Part shown: piece by piece, positions 42,355 to 52,939 of the stretch | How positions within the stretch are numbered: the first letter of the stretch is position 1 | Layout: each line of letters opens with the position of its first letter | Assembly (NCBI GenBank): GCA_964017185.1 | Contig: OZ024874.1 | Location: forward strand, 48,512,856 to 48,576,855 | Reading direction: 5' to 3' | Origin: Rugalucina vietnamica | Taxonomy: Eukaryota > Mollusca > Bivalvia > Lucinida > Lucinidae | Length of the DNA stretch: 64,000 bases | Made by a program: the position numbers and the translations under genes | The notes under the pieces: model-generated | Told to the model about the DNA's origin: nothing | The model's input: only the letters and a program-made list of their open reading frames with translations | The model's database searches: none

Positions 42355-43032
42355 AGGTCTCATGTGAGTGTTTACATGACCACTGGTCCTCTGGTTCTTG
42401 AAATGGAGGAACGAGCCTGATATGTTTTGTAACATCAAATATGTTGCTAGGATCAAAAGACACAGGAGGCATTAATTTACTGCTTAATTGAAGCTCTTTC
42501 ATTTTTAAACTGTATTGCAACTTTTCTTTTTCAATTCCTATCATTTCTTGTTGCTCTAATGTTTCCCTTGCAAGTCTTTCTTCTAATTCTGTATGTTTTA
42601 CTAATCTTTTTTTTTTTCAAGTCGTTCTTCCATTTCTCTTTGCTTTTGTTTTTCTCTCTCTTCCATTGCTAACTTTTCCTTTTCAAGCTCTAACTTTTCA
42701 CTATGCATTCTTTTTTTTTTCCCTTTCTTCCTTATCTACCCTTCTTCTTTCCTCAAATTCTACTTTTAATTTTTCTAATTCTAACTGTCTCTCATTTTCT
42801 GACTCTCTCAGCTGGACGTCGTTTTGTGAGACCATGATATAAGATGCAGCTGAACGTTCAAAAATTTCCTCATCAACAAAGAACTGAATAATACTTATCT
42901 TGATTTGAAGCTTTAACATAGATGTTTTAACACTAGGTAGCAACTAGCAAAATCTAAAAGATCACTCTTTATGGCCAAGTTTAACAGCTCTTGAGAAGGC
43001 GCAGCAATGAAAGCATCAAGTTTGAATGACAT
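42355..43032 (-). pseudogene. LTR-retrotransposon gag-like N-terminal fragment
   Basis: An ATG at 43032-43030 opens MSFKLDAFIAAPSQELLNLA, a helical start seen in mollusc gag-like proteins. After a frameshift near 42945 comes FFVDEEIFERSA, then a long Glu/Lys/Arg coiled coil (ENERQLELEKLKVEFEER), broken by A-rich frameshifts near 42710 and 42610. The last frame (42544-42355) ends IFDVTKHIRLVPPFQEPE, the usual entry to a SCAN/gag capsid region, and stops there. No capsid, zinc knuckle or polymerase follows. Assignment to Ty3/gypsy-like gag rests on family resemblance, not on a search. Confidence 0.6.
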
Positions 43033-43241
43033 GGTTGCTTTTTGCTGGTATGACAAACAGTAAATATTGTTTCATATCCAGAATTAATTTGATGCACAGA
43101 ATGTTCAAATCCCGGCTTAGAGCCCCCAAAATCTGTTACAAGCAAGCGTAACAAGACAACACAGGTACAGCGAAAAACAACCAAGTAATTTAAACTTAAC
43201 AATTTTAATCAAACAAATAACAAATAACAAATAACTAAATA

Positions 43242-43475
43242 GGGTGGCCCCCGTGGCCGCTGACTTCAGTGCTCTTAATCATTCGATCATCTCACCGCTG
43301 TGGGTTCGCGCCTCGCTCGGGGCGCGAGTCACATGTGTGACAAGCCAAGTTCTGCTTGCTGGTGTGTCAGGTGGTTTTTTAAACTCCGGTTTTCGCCCCA
43401 CCTACCGATTGATTCGTCTCGATATGAGTGAAAAAGCTTGAAAGGGACGTAAAACTGAATAAAAAAATAAACAAA
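43242..43475 (+). mobile_element. tRNA-derived SINE, full head
   Basis: GGGTGGCCCCCGTGGCCGCT is an A-box-like start, and GTGGGTTCGCGCCTCG (43299-43314) is a good B box. The body (ACAAGCCAAGTTCTGCTTGC, GGTGTGTCAGGTGG, CGCCCCACCTACCGATTG, AAAGGGACGTAAAAC) matches the antisense copy at 18331-18556. An A-rich AATAAA-like tail follows. Confidence 0.85.
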
Positions 43476-44161
43476 TAAATGCAACAAAACATACAAATAA
43501 ATGAATAAATAAGTAAATAAGTAACCAACTTACTATTCAAATGTCAAATAAAACCCTTGTCCCTCAAAATGTAAGTCCACAGATATCATCAATCCAATTT
43601 TAAGAATATGAGCACAAGATGTATTCAATCCACAAGATTAGTCTAATCCAAAACACTAGTGAAACAAGCATTAACTTACTTCAAATTTCTGAATCCTTGA
43701 GACTGAATTGGGACCTGTATATATACATCTGAGGAAAAATCAACTAGTACCTTCTAGAAAATTATATAATTAACTGTTGGAGAACAGTACAGACAAATCT
43801 TTTTGTTGTGTCAAATAGTCAGGTGACATTGAAAAAAAGGTCTTGAAGAATTCTCTACAATGTACCAGAGTATTTTAATTGAAATATATTTTTCTAGAAG
43901 GTATCGGAAAATGTAATATTTCTATTATATGGTGACAATAATAAATCACCCAGTTCGAATCACAAAGATTCATCCAGAAGCTTCTATAATGTGCTAATAA
44001 CTTCTTTTAAATTATAACAATAGTTATAAAAGTGACATGATTCTCTCAAGTTCTAAACTTAATAAATTCTTGAAACAAAAGTATATAATAAAAATGAAAT
44101 ATGTATTAATCAAGGTTACTCCTTTTTTATTACAAGTAAATGATTTAATAAAATATATCAT
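43476..44161. other. No recognised feature
   Basis: AT-rich, with short AATAAATA runs at the left. No gene or repeat match noticed. Confidence 0.35.
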
Positions 44162-44420
44162 ATATATAACAAGAACGTAACAAGCCGTAACAGAATGTGC
44201 TAATAATCCTGATGAATCGTGGATAACCGTAACGTACCTTAGCGACTCCGTGACACACCGGCTTATCACTACCACGTCTATCGTAAAATTAAAACAATAC
44301 GTATTAGATCTTGAAAACAGAGAAATATATGACCAAAGTTTCACGGCATGCTTCGTTTCAAGTGAACGGGGCTGCCGGGCCGCCGGGAACATACAGGTAG
44401 TGTAAACGCAGTATAAAAGC
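44162..44420 (-). repeat. Copy of the CGTAAC-rich repeat at 63305-63580
   Basis: Inverted relative to 63305-63580. Both contain TTGGTCATATATTTCTCTGT, GTGGTAGTGATAAGCC, GGTTATCCACGAT and ATTATTAGCAC (or complements), and GCAGCCCCGTT. Identity is moderate. Confidence 0.75.
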
Positions 44421-45419
44421 CAGCTCGTACCATAAGGCGGCGTTACAAGTGTGTATTATACCTAGCATTACTACAGAAGGGTAATTCTATTACCAGGAAA
44501 TCCATGTAATTTCTTTGCACAAGACACTAGGGCACACACTGCAACATCATTTGCATTAAAAATAATGTATTTACACTTTTACTTATCTGTATACTTATGC
44601 AAAATATAAATTTGATAGGATATCTACACAAAAGGCCTTGGTGCACGAACCGTCGAAATCGGCCTTGTCTCAGAAATGCATATTTTCTTTATATGTGTTA
44701 AGGGGGTCAATTTGATGGAGAAAAATGCTTGTTTTATTGAAATTGCACTTAAATTGTTAGAGCTACGGGGTTACAAAGAGACACACCCTATCCATTTTTG
44801 CGACGTAAGATAACGTAATGTATAGTGTAAATGTTAACGTCATAGACGTTACGAAGGTTCATTTGTGATTCGGCACAATAACCGATACTAAAGTGTCTGC
44901 GAGGAATCAAGACTTTGGCGAAATGCTTACAGTTGGCGTGAGATGATCGCCAGCACCCTGATCGATAAGCCCTACCCGCCTTTAAAAGTGCCCCGGGACA
45001 CGGAAGTTCCCCAACAGAAGAAGCATTTATTTTTCAGTCGATTTTGGCAATGTTTCCTGATTACCGTTGAACTTCCGACGCTCTCATACATGTTCACACC
45101 CACATCCGTACAATACGAGGATAGTTTAAACGTTCTTATAATTCTGTTGTCACGTTTCTAAATTATGACAGACTCGGTTGCGCGGACATGTACAGGGACA
45201 CGGCAACCATTCCGTAATCAAAATAATTGCGGTTAGCAAAATAATTCCTATAATCTACGCAGTCTCATCTAAGTCATCGCTGTGTAGGGTTCAGATAGCG
45301 TCTCGCCGGAATGGCGTAAAAAAATAATCATTTTGAAAGCACCCATCAGTCGTCGCACGCAGGTACAGTATACAATTGCATAAAATGGGGTGCCCTATGT
45401 CATATGTTTTTGTTCGTTT
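44421..45419. other. Unrecognised, with a 24-bp inverted-repeat arm at 44641
   Basis: GTGCACGAACCGTCGAAATC (44641-44660, plus GGCC) is exactly complementary to 50943-50966. No gene was identified between 44421 and 45419. Confidence 0.5.
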
Positions 45420-45432
45420 TTTATTAATTAAT

Positions 45433-45479
<47 letters not shown>

Positions 45480-45480
45480 G
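45420..45480. repeat. (TTTA)n microsatellite
   Basis: About fourteen TTTA units. Confidence 0.95.
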
Positions 45481-45574
45481 AAGATGATAACAAATCAAAG
45501 GTCACCTTCTTTCTCAATCTTTAGATGCGGTCCTCGAAAAGCGACTATATGTTTTCATACAATATACAGTATAT

Positions 45575-45690
45575 ATGAGTACGCACAATCTATGTTTCCG
45601 AGCAAAAGTAAGAAAAATATATAATACGCCTGTAAACCCCAGTTTTATTTTATATAAGTTTAGGCCTACATGTAGGAGTATTCCCTCTTT
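45575..45690 (-). mobile_element. Partial hairpin MITE, copy 7
   Basis: GAGTACGCACAATCTATGTT, GAGCAAAAGTAAGAAAAATA and CCTGTAAACCCCAGTTTTAT match one arm of the family. The other arm is missing. Confidence 0.65.
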
Positions 45691-46831
45691 TTGTAAAAAC
45701 GTTTCTTGACTTTTGATTGTCTTGTTGAGTTTTTCCCCTTGTAGTAAAATTCGTGGTCACATTCATTTTCATGATGTCGATATATTGTCAAAGGGCGAAA
45801 TTAATTTATTAAGGCCCCTAAAATATCATTAAAACTTTAAGACAATGTGTTTATAACTGGACAGACGAACCCTGAAGCAATGACTGTCTAAGTTGTGTTA
45901 AATATTCACCATATTGACTTTAAAACTTGAAATATTAAAAGCGTTATAATGGTGTTCTTAAAAGTAGTCCTAATAAAATCGTTGTAAAAGCGTTGAAAAA
46001 GCGTTGTGCTTTGTTCTTTTTCCTACGGAGTAACGTATCAGGTAAAGAAGAAGATACAACAAGTATTTGCTCTGCCAAACAAGACTAACACCAGTTCTAA
46101 CGTATCGTGCTTTTCTCATTATTCTCGTGCTCAGCGTGAATCATGATTTTTTGCCTGCACGATTGATTCCTGCAACCGGCGCTCCTTTCTCGCATCATGA
46201 CAAGACAGCTTCATTGCAGCAAGGTGAATAGAAACATAAAAATCCTAAATGGAGATTTGCAAAGGAGAGAACCGCTATCATGGAGAATTATCCGTGCCAC
46301 TAGCAGAGCTTTAATGGTGTGGGCATCTATGCTGACTGGTATAGATACGATCACTTCAGAGATTCCAATCGCACCTCTTTTTTCAGGAAGTACATGTATA
46401 CATGTATAAATGACAACAATCATGCTTTAAGACGACCACATCGCAATCTCTTGGTCTGGCGTAAATTCTCAACGCTGACTGAAAAAAAAACTTTAAAATG
46501 CCTAGATTGTCTGGAAGATTTGTTACTTTAATCCGGTTTCGTCTCTGTAAGACCTTAGATGTTGGTGGGACATTCAACCCAAAATTGACCAAACAAACAC
46601 TGTAGTTCTAAGCCCTTTCGAAGCACTCAAGTTAATCCGATGCATCATAATATAAACGGTAAGGTTCCTGTGACTAGACATAGTCCTTACTGTTTATTTT
46701 GTCTATTCAAGATTCGCTGCTCAACTCCGGCTGCTGTCGGGTATTGGAGCATTTACATAGATATAGGCCTACTCGGTGGTGATTTAAAAACTGGCATATG
46801 CCTGTCATGTTCCGGCTAATGTCATTATAGG
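45691..46831. other. No recognised feature
   Basis: Short open frames overlap on both strands at 46197-46592, without any recognisable motif. Nothing is supported. Confidence 0.35.
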
Positions 46832-47004
46832 GATCAAACATGATTTTCCATTCATTAACATCTGCTAGGTCACGAGGGGAGTGTTGAAAACCGAGGGCGT
46901 AGCCCGAGGTTTTCATCACTCCCCGACCGAGGGCGTAGCCCGAGGTTTTCATCACTCCCCGAGGGACCTAGCGAATGTTAATGAATGACAAAATCATTTT
47001 TGAT
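46832..47004. mobile_element. 173-bp MITE with internal 35-bp duplication
   Basis: Ends GATCAAACATGATTTTCC... and its complement GATCAAAAATGATTTTGT... continue inward through ATTCATTAACAT and GCTAGGTC to GGGGAGTG. Inside, ACCGAGGGCGTAGCCCGAGG plus TTTTCATCACTCCCC occurs twice in a row. Confidence 0.85.
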
Positions 47005-48385
47005 CGCTATTATTGCATAAATTCTGCAGAAACGAGTGCAGAAACGAAAAGAAATATGGTGCACTATATATTTTACAGCCTCATCACATTTTCATACGCG
47101 TAAACGCTTTCTTTTTTATGCCCGTTCCGGGCGGACTTCAGTTTCTCATTACTAGCACGTGCTTTGCGTGGCGCCCGGTAACGAGCATGAGTAAAAGCCA
47201 TGTTTAACAGCACGTGTGCGCGTGAATTGCAATATTAATGCATGACTCTCTCTTCATTAATACGGCTGTTGATATCGTGTGACGCGGGTATTTATGCAAT
47301 AATATGGTATCACTCTTTGTGCACATGCCAAACATGATTTTTGACTCGTGAGTAAAAATTAAATACATCAACGAAGCTGCGCAATACTCGTATAGTAACT
47401 AAAATCTTGACAAAGAGAACTTGAGTTGTCATCACAGCGATCACAAATCCAGAAACAACGTGTCTTCATCCAAATCTTCTTGACATTGAGTTCAGTGGTA
47501 TGTTTGATCTATGTAATGTACTTCCAACTGACAGTTTGCAGCTACATGTAAATACAAACATGGTGAGATGCTACATAATGCTTACTTTTACCTATCCTGT
47601 GTTGACCGTAGTAGGAAGGAGCACCCGAAAACTCAACCGAGATTAATAAAGCAAGCTGAGTAATATTGTTTCCCTTAAGCTTTCACAAAAATGGTTTTCC
47701 AATGAAACTGGTGAAGGCAAATGGATTGTTCACATATGATCGTCCAAAGCTCTAGGTTCTTCTAAATTATTATCTTGCTCATTTTTTATTAACGATTTTA
47801 TTTATATATACCAGTATGCACAGCATTTTAACATACAGTTTTCACTTTGTAACACATTCATTTAGAGATAGTTATTGCCTCCCTTGAAAATTATTAACAA
47901 GTAAAGGTCTTACGGCCCATCCGAGGATGGTCATGAACATTTTTCTATGACACTTGTTAATCTAATTCAGAAAAAAACAGCAATCTAGGTTTTCGATCAG
48001 GTCTGACACAAACCAGGCTGTACAACCAAAGAAAACAGCTAGAAGCGTTTAGAAGTTCAGATTTAACGAGAAGAGTATAGCGAAAACAAATGCGCTAGTT
48101 ATTTACGGAACATTCAATAAAACAAAAAGTTGTTCAACCAGCCGATCAAGTGACATGACGCGTAGTTTTATGGATGGTTTCGATAAATGTGAGACAAGAG
48201 CAAACCATCGCACGTACGCACACCAATCATATCACAAACCGTTTCCATAACACCAGGAAGGAGGGAACGAAACAGCTTTCGTTGTTTTGTTGTGTTCAAT
48301 ATTCAATTATTTGCAAATGATATTTTTTCTTTTGGTGAAATATCTATGTGATTTCAGTGGGACAGTTTTGTTTCATTTTGTATAT
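47005..48385. other. No recognised feature
   Basis: No supported gene. GTGCGCGTGAATTGC-like and CACGTG words near 47150-47220 are isolated. Confidence 0.35.
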
Positions 48386-49403
48386 ATACTAGGCAAATTA
48401 AATTTAGCAATTTTCGTAACATTCGCCAGTCCCTGTACATAAGCAATAAAAGTCATATTTTGGAATATGGACGTAAATGGTAACCTTTCGGCAAGAACTT
48501 CCAAGAGAAACATTTCGAAAAAATCAAATCTTACGGCGATACTGACGTGACGTTACAATTTAAGACACATGATCAAAACTTGTAGGTCTACTTAAATTGG
48601 GAAACCAAAATCATGCTTAAGCAACTCTTTAGTCATCAAAACAAAGGGAAACGTTTAAAACGTTTGGAAACAAAATTTTATCGCCGAGAAATTAAGATCG
48701 TAAGTTTTTGGATTCGACGTTTTTTCTTTTGCTCCTACGTTATCGCCTTACAGTTACATTTCTAACTGGAATTTCCTGAAAATCCCCAATGAGTTTAAAT
48801 GCCTGATGCATACCGATATGTTAAAATAAAGAGAGTTTGCCAAATTCCCTATCCTGGCTTTATAACGTGAGCTTAAATAAAGAGTTTAACGTCAGCGTTA
48901 TCTCACTAGCATGACGCGTTATGGCTCTGAATCTGTCAAGCGTTACTGACCACAGTATTGGCTGCATTGTGCTTTGTTTGTCTTGTTTTGTTTCTATAAA
49001 ATCAACGGAAAACAAGTTACCCAAAATTAAGGCAATTTCGACCTATTGACGACGCGTTGACGTCGTTTTTTGGCAGATAAAGTTTGTACAGAAAAAGCCC
49101 AATCTCACTTGTCACATAATCAACAACGTTCATAGAGAGGGTTGAAAAGGATGGGCCTAATGGACTAAACAAAAGTCAGCTGTTTGCATTGTGTTCAATG
49201 GTTGAGAATTTTGCATCTACACCCTTGCTGTATTTGTTGGTTGTTCCAGAAGCCTCTTTAAAGGATGGCGTCTTGAAATTCATCTTATCATGTGCCGAAG
49301 ACACATTCCTTGTTATTTAAATTAAAGAAATGTCCAAAATTGCTCTGTGGTGATAGAAAATATATGTAACATCGAAAATTGCTAAATTTAATTTGCCTAG
49401 TAT
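48386..49403. mobile_element. 1-kb element with 31-bp perfect inverted ends
   Basis: ATACTAGGCAAATTAAATTT plus AGCAATTTTCG (48386-48416) is exactly complementary to 49373-49403. TA lies at both borders, as in Tc1/mariner-type insertions. No transposase frame inside. Confidence 0.85.
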
Positions 49404-49639
49404 AATTTTCGCCAATACGGTGTCATGCATAGTACAAGTTAGTTAAGACTAGAAGCGTGGTATAATGCCAATACGTATCGTGGCCAAGGTCATTTTGGTA
49501 CCGTCTTCCGTCAATTAAACAGACGAACGGGACAATGCTGGTCACGTGGATGTGATTAATAAACAATGCGACCACTGTACCAAGACATTGTGTTTATGCA
49601 ATGGCTTATACCTAGGTTGCATGCCCCTACCGAGTGTAT

Positions 49640-50110
49640 ACATCGTAGGTGTCTTTGTGCTACGACGTCTGTGGTAACAATACACACAGGCTTCGTCGAA
49701 GTTCTCTGACAAAATCGCAACGAGATCGGACGGTAATCGTTTGGTCTCCGCACACTTTAAGTGGCGATCGTACGGAGCCCGTGCGATGTCCCGGTACGGA
49801 GTCCCTATGAATGCTGACTGAACCCTTGCGGTCTCCCTACGACCGTCGTACGATTTTTGTCCCAAAATCAAAATACAAAAATCGTGCGGTGACTGCAAGA
49901 TCACCGCAGGGTCTCCGTACGGCACCCGTGCTATGCCACTACGGGCTACCGTTGTACGATTTTTAAACTATTGTCAAAATGCAGACTATTACAAAATCGT
50001 AGAGGCTACGGAGAGCGTAGGAAGCCATAGAATCGTAGGGGCATCCGGTAGGGTCACACTGCGGAGGAGACTGCACAAAAAAATGACATCGTACGATCAT
50101 TGCAAATTAA
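49640..50110. repeat. Segment packed with CGTACG/CGTAGG-type motifs
   Basis: Degenerate copies of GGT(C/A)TCCGTACG, CGTACGATTTTT and CTACG are spread through 470 bp in both orientations (for example 49768, 49848, 49914, 49952, 50092). It looks like the subterminal part of a DNA element whose ends I could not fix. Confidence 0.55.
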
Positions 50111-50358
50111 TCTTAGGCCAAATGTAACCGAGGCGTAAACTAAGCAGTAAACTCACGAAATTGGTGATCGTGTAGCAGCAATCTGTCTTTGTAGCAATGG
50201 GCGCACTGACAATGAACATTTTGTTTCTAGTTATTGAGTTTGAGTAAAAGTTTTGTTAAAAAGGCTTTATGGTGATTTTGTAAAGCTACATTGAAGTGTG
50301 TTTCTCAAATCATAGACAGGAGCATATTTTGCGATGGTTTTAGAAAACAATTAAAAAT

Positions 50359-50502
50359 CGCGCACCTTGCGATAAGAAAGTAACTATCATGGATCGAAAG
50401 AAAATCACCTCAGACAAAAGAAAGACAGAATTCTACCTGATGGTAGGTATATACGGCAAACATTATCTTTCTATCAATACTTTCTTATCGTAAGGTGCGC
50501 AA
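50359..50502. repeat. Hairpin-ended segment
   Basis: CGCACCTTGCGATAAGAAAG (50361-50380) and CTTTCTTATCGTAAGGTGCG (50480-50499) are inverted repeats with one mismatch and a 100-bp loop. Confidence 0.85.
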
Positions 50503-50510
50503 GGTGCGTG

Positions 50511-51394
50511 AACGTGAGTCTGACGTCAATTATAATATCGCGTGACGTCCATTATTAGCGCGTTATCTTTCCGCGCCGTTTGTAACGTTACGTGTGCTGA
50601 AATAGACGGAAAAATATGGGAAAAGTTTTTTTTAAACTATGAGCGCATGTAGGTTACAATTTTATATTTTGGCTACCGGTTTCTATCGATAAATGGACTT
50701 GACTGTGAAAAAATGGTGTTGTAACCTCGATGCGCTCTATGTTTGTTTAGGTCCCAAATGGCCCGAAATCGACGGAAAATCACAAAAATGCCCTAACCTA
50801 GGTAACTTTGAGGGCATACTACATGCATGTTAATGGACGCAGCCTGAAAATTTAAACGGTTTCTGAAACTAGAATGTTTGAATGTGTGACTAACATCAAC
50901 ATACCTAGTCATAATTAATTTTGATTTTTCCCGCATTTACAGGGCCGATTTCGACGGTTCGTGCACCTAAGCCTTTTAAAAGGGAAACTTGACCTTGGCC
51001 AATGTTTAAAAATCTAAGTTGGCGCTGCCAAGACAATTGGCCATCTACTAAAAATAATTGCTTTCCGGAATACCTAGGTTTCTCAGAGAAAAAAAAACAA
51101 AAAAACATAAAAAAACAAATACTGTATTAGTTACATGTTTCTGGAAAAGCACGTTTTCGTGCCATTGAAATGATTTAGTTTTATTCAAAGTATAATTACC
51201 AGCGCTAAGATGGTTGAAGTATAAGTCAGTACGGTTCGATTTTTAGCTTTAAATTAGCCTAGATCACTTATTACCAATTTTTATGTGTTTTTATACATTT
51301 AAATGATCATGTCAGTAAATTGTTTCTAAATGTGACAATGCAGTCTTTCATTACAATAACAATTTCCTTCTTTTGTCTAGTATAACATTTTCCA
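50511..51394. other. Mostly unrecognised; inverted-repeat arm at 50943-50966
   Basis: The arm pairs with 44641-44664. No gene was seen. Gene B's duplicated flank begins near 51393. Confidence 0.4.
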
Positions 51395-51470
51395 CCTTCC
51401 TTCTATTATATTATTATCCTTACTGCCACTGTCAAATAGATGCAGCCTTTGGCGTTGCGCATTAGTCATG

Positions 51471-51816
51471 TCAGTACCTCGATGTAGCACTAATGTCATC
51501 TATATTCGCATATTCATCAAGGCTATTAGTCTCAAATTTCGTACGTTGCGTAGGGTCAAGGGCACTGTATGGTGTAAGGTAGTCACTACTTCTTTCGTGG
51601 AGTGTTTCATACTGACTTGACTGGCGTTCTTCAGGAATTGGAACAATGCCACCGGATGTAAGCTCTGTAGTTTTCTCGTTAACATCGATATAATTTTCGT
51701 GCGGTGGTGCAGGTAAATTTCGATGTCCATTATTAGTATGTGTGTATGAAGGATTTTGGTGATGTATCACTCTAGTTTGCAGTTCTGTAGCTGTGTTCTT
51801 TCGTGACTGTTCTCCT
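51471..51816 (-). CDS. Gene B, cytoplasmic tail exon (terminal)
   Basis: The exon follows the acceptor TTTGGTTTCAG (minus strand, exon from 51816) and continues the split codon from the transmembrane exon. It encodes a tail of about 114 residues to the TAA. Motifs in order: NPSY (PTB/endocytic NPxY), YIDV, YETL, YLTP, YSAL and YANI. YETL and YSAL are ten residues apart, within the range of an immunoreceptor activation (ITAM) pair. NPxY plus YxxL is also the pattern of CED-1/Draper/MEGF10 engulfment receptors. The tail is acidic and Pro/Ser/Thr-rich with no enzymatic domain. By analogy, it would recruit SH2 or PTB adaptors. It is the intact counterpart of gene A's exon at 6682-6919. Confidence 0.85.
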
Positions 51817-51819
51817 CTG

Positions 51820-52153
51820 AAACCAAAGTTTCAAAACTCTTAATATCTTTGAGCCTATGCATGAGAAAAACAACAATTTGCAGAGGCGAAAAAAAGGCGC
51901 TGATCAGCTGTGCAGTAAATGGAAGCAACCAGAATAATTTTGATTGGTTCCGATAGTACCGGTTATTTCTTCTGATTGTGCATTTTTGTTTTATAATCTT
52001 AATATTCCGCATTTTAAAACGTTTATAACTCTTAACCATTTAATCATTATTGCAGAAGCCACAGCAAGACACGATAGGGGTATGTTTCGATCTCAGATGC
52101 AGTGTTTCAAAAGAAATGTTATATGATATTCAAGCGTTTGTATGTATATCTAC
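51820..52153 (-). other. Gene B last intron
   Basis: Aligns with the gene A intron once the two MITEs of gene A are removed. Shared phrases include ATAACCGGTACTATCGGAAC and CTGCACAGCTGATCAGCGCC (complement here). It preserves the empty sites of both MITEs. Confidence 0.85.
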
Positions 52154-52274
52154 CTGTTATTCCTACGCATAATGCAGGCAACAACAACAATAATAACCAT
52201 GATGAGAACTATTGCTCCAGCCACGCTACCTACTATAACTCCAACTGTACCTTCAGAATAACTCTCCTTTTTGT
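52154..52274 (-). CDS. Gene B, transmembrane exon
   Basis: Bounded by an acceptor (ATATTTCAG, exon starts 52274) and the donor GTAGAT (exon ends 52154). Phase 1 entry, two bases of a codon at exit. It encodes KKESYSEGT, a helix VGVIVGSVAGAIVLIMVIIV extended by VVACI, and the RRNN stop-transfer cluster. It is four residues longer than gene A's exon, through an added Gly-Thr in the juxtamembrane part and extra Val codons from a GTT run. The upstream sushi exons end in the same phase, so direct splicing keeps the frame. Confidence 0.85.
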
Positions 52275-52311
52275 CTGAAATATATACATGTACCATGATT
52301 TATATGAAATA

Positions 52312-52922
52312 AAGGTACAAGTAGGCAATGATCTGGAATGGCGCAATCAGAAAGAAATTCCCACTCCAAAAACCGAGCGATGGGCAAACCATTGACACTC
52401 AGGGACTTATACCAAGAAAGCATATCGTAAGCCGAGTGAGCAGCTATTTCCCAATAAGCGGCCACTCAATTACCCGAACTAAAAATATGAAAACGTACAT
52501 GAGGCTCAAACAGCACAAAAGTTTGACTCCAAAATACAAAGTAATGAGAACCACAACAGAACTATCGCCTTGGAACTATCAGTAAAACAAAATTGCGGGG
52601 GGGGGGACTTAGACCGGTTTTACAGGGCCCTAACCTCACCCGCATCTTCTGCAATGGTTCATGATCTTTAGTTAGTTGTTCGGTCCTCGTGGTGAATCTC
52701 TAACTAGTCAATGAATCATCATGGACAAACAAATAATGATAAGGACCATGATGAATAAAAACGAGGACTCACAGACTCAGTAAGCTGTCCGACGATGGAG
52801 ATGTCTGGGCACCCGATAACTTACTGAAATCCGGAGCAAAAGAAAAACAAGAGTTAAACCCCGGTGGGGCAAGCAATTGACAAGAAGCCCCGGCCCCAGC
52901 CAATTAAAATGAATAGCTTTAA
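52312..52922 (-). mobile_element. Solo Naiad 3'-terminal unit in gene B
   Basis: Read on the minus strand it starts AAAGCTATTCATTTTAATTG and ends TTGCCTACTTGTACC, about 36 bases before the splice acceptor. Same place and gene-relative orientation as 4903-5668 in gene A. It carries no SINE. Confidence 0.85.
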
Positions 52923-52939
52923 CAATCATAACATCATAT

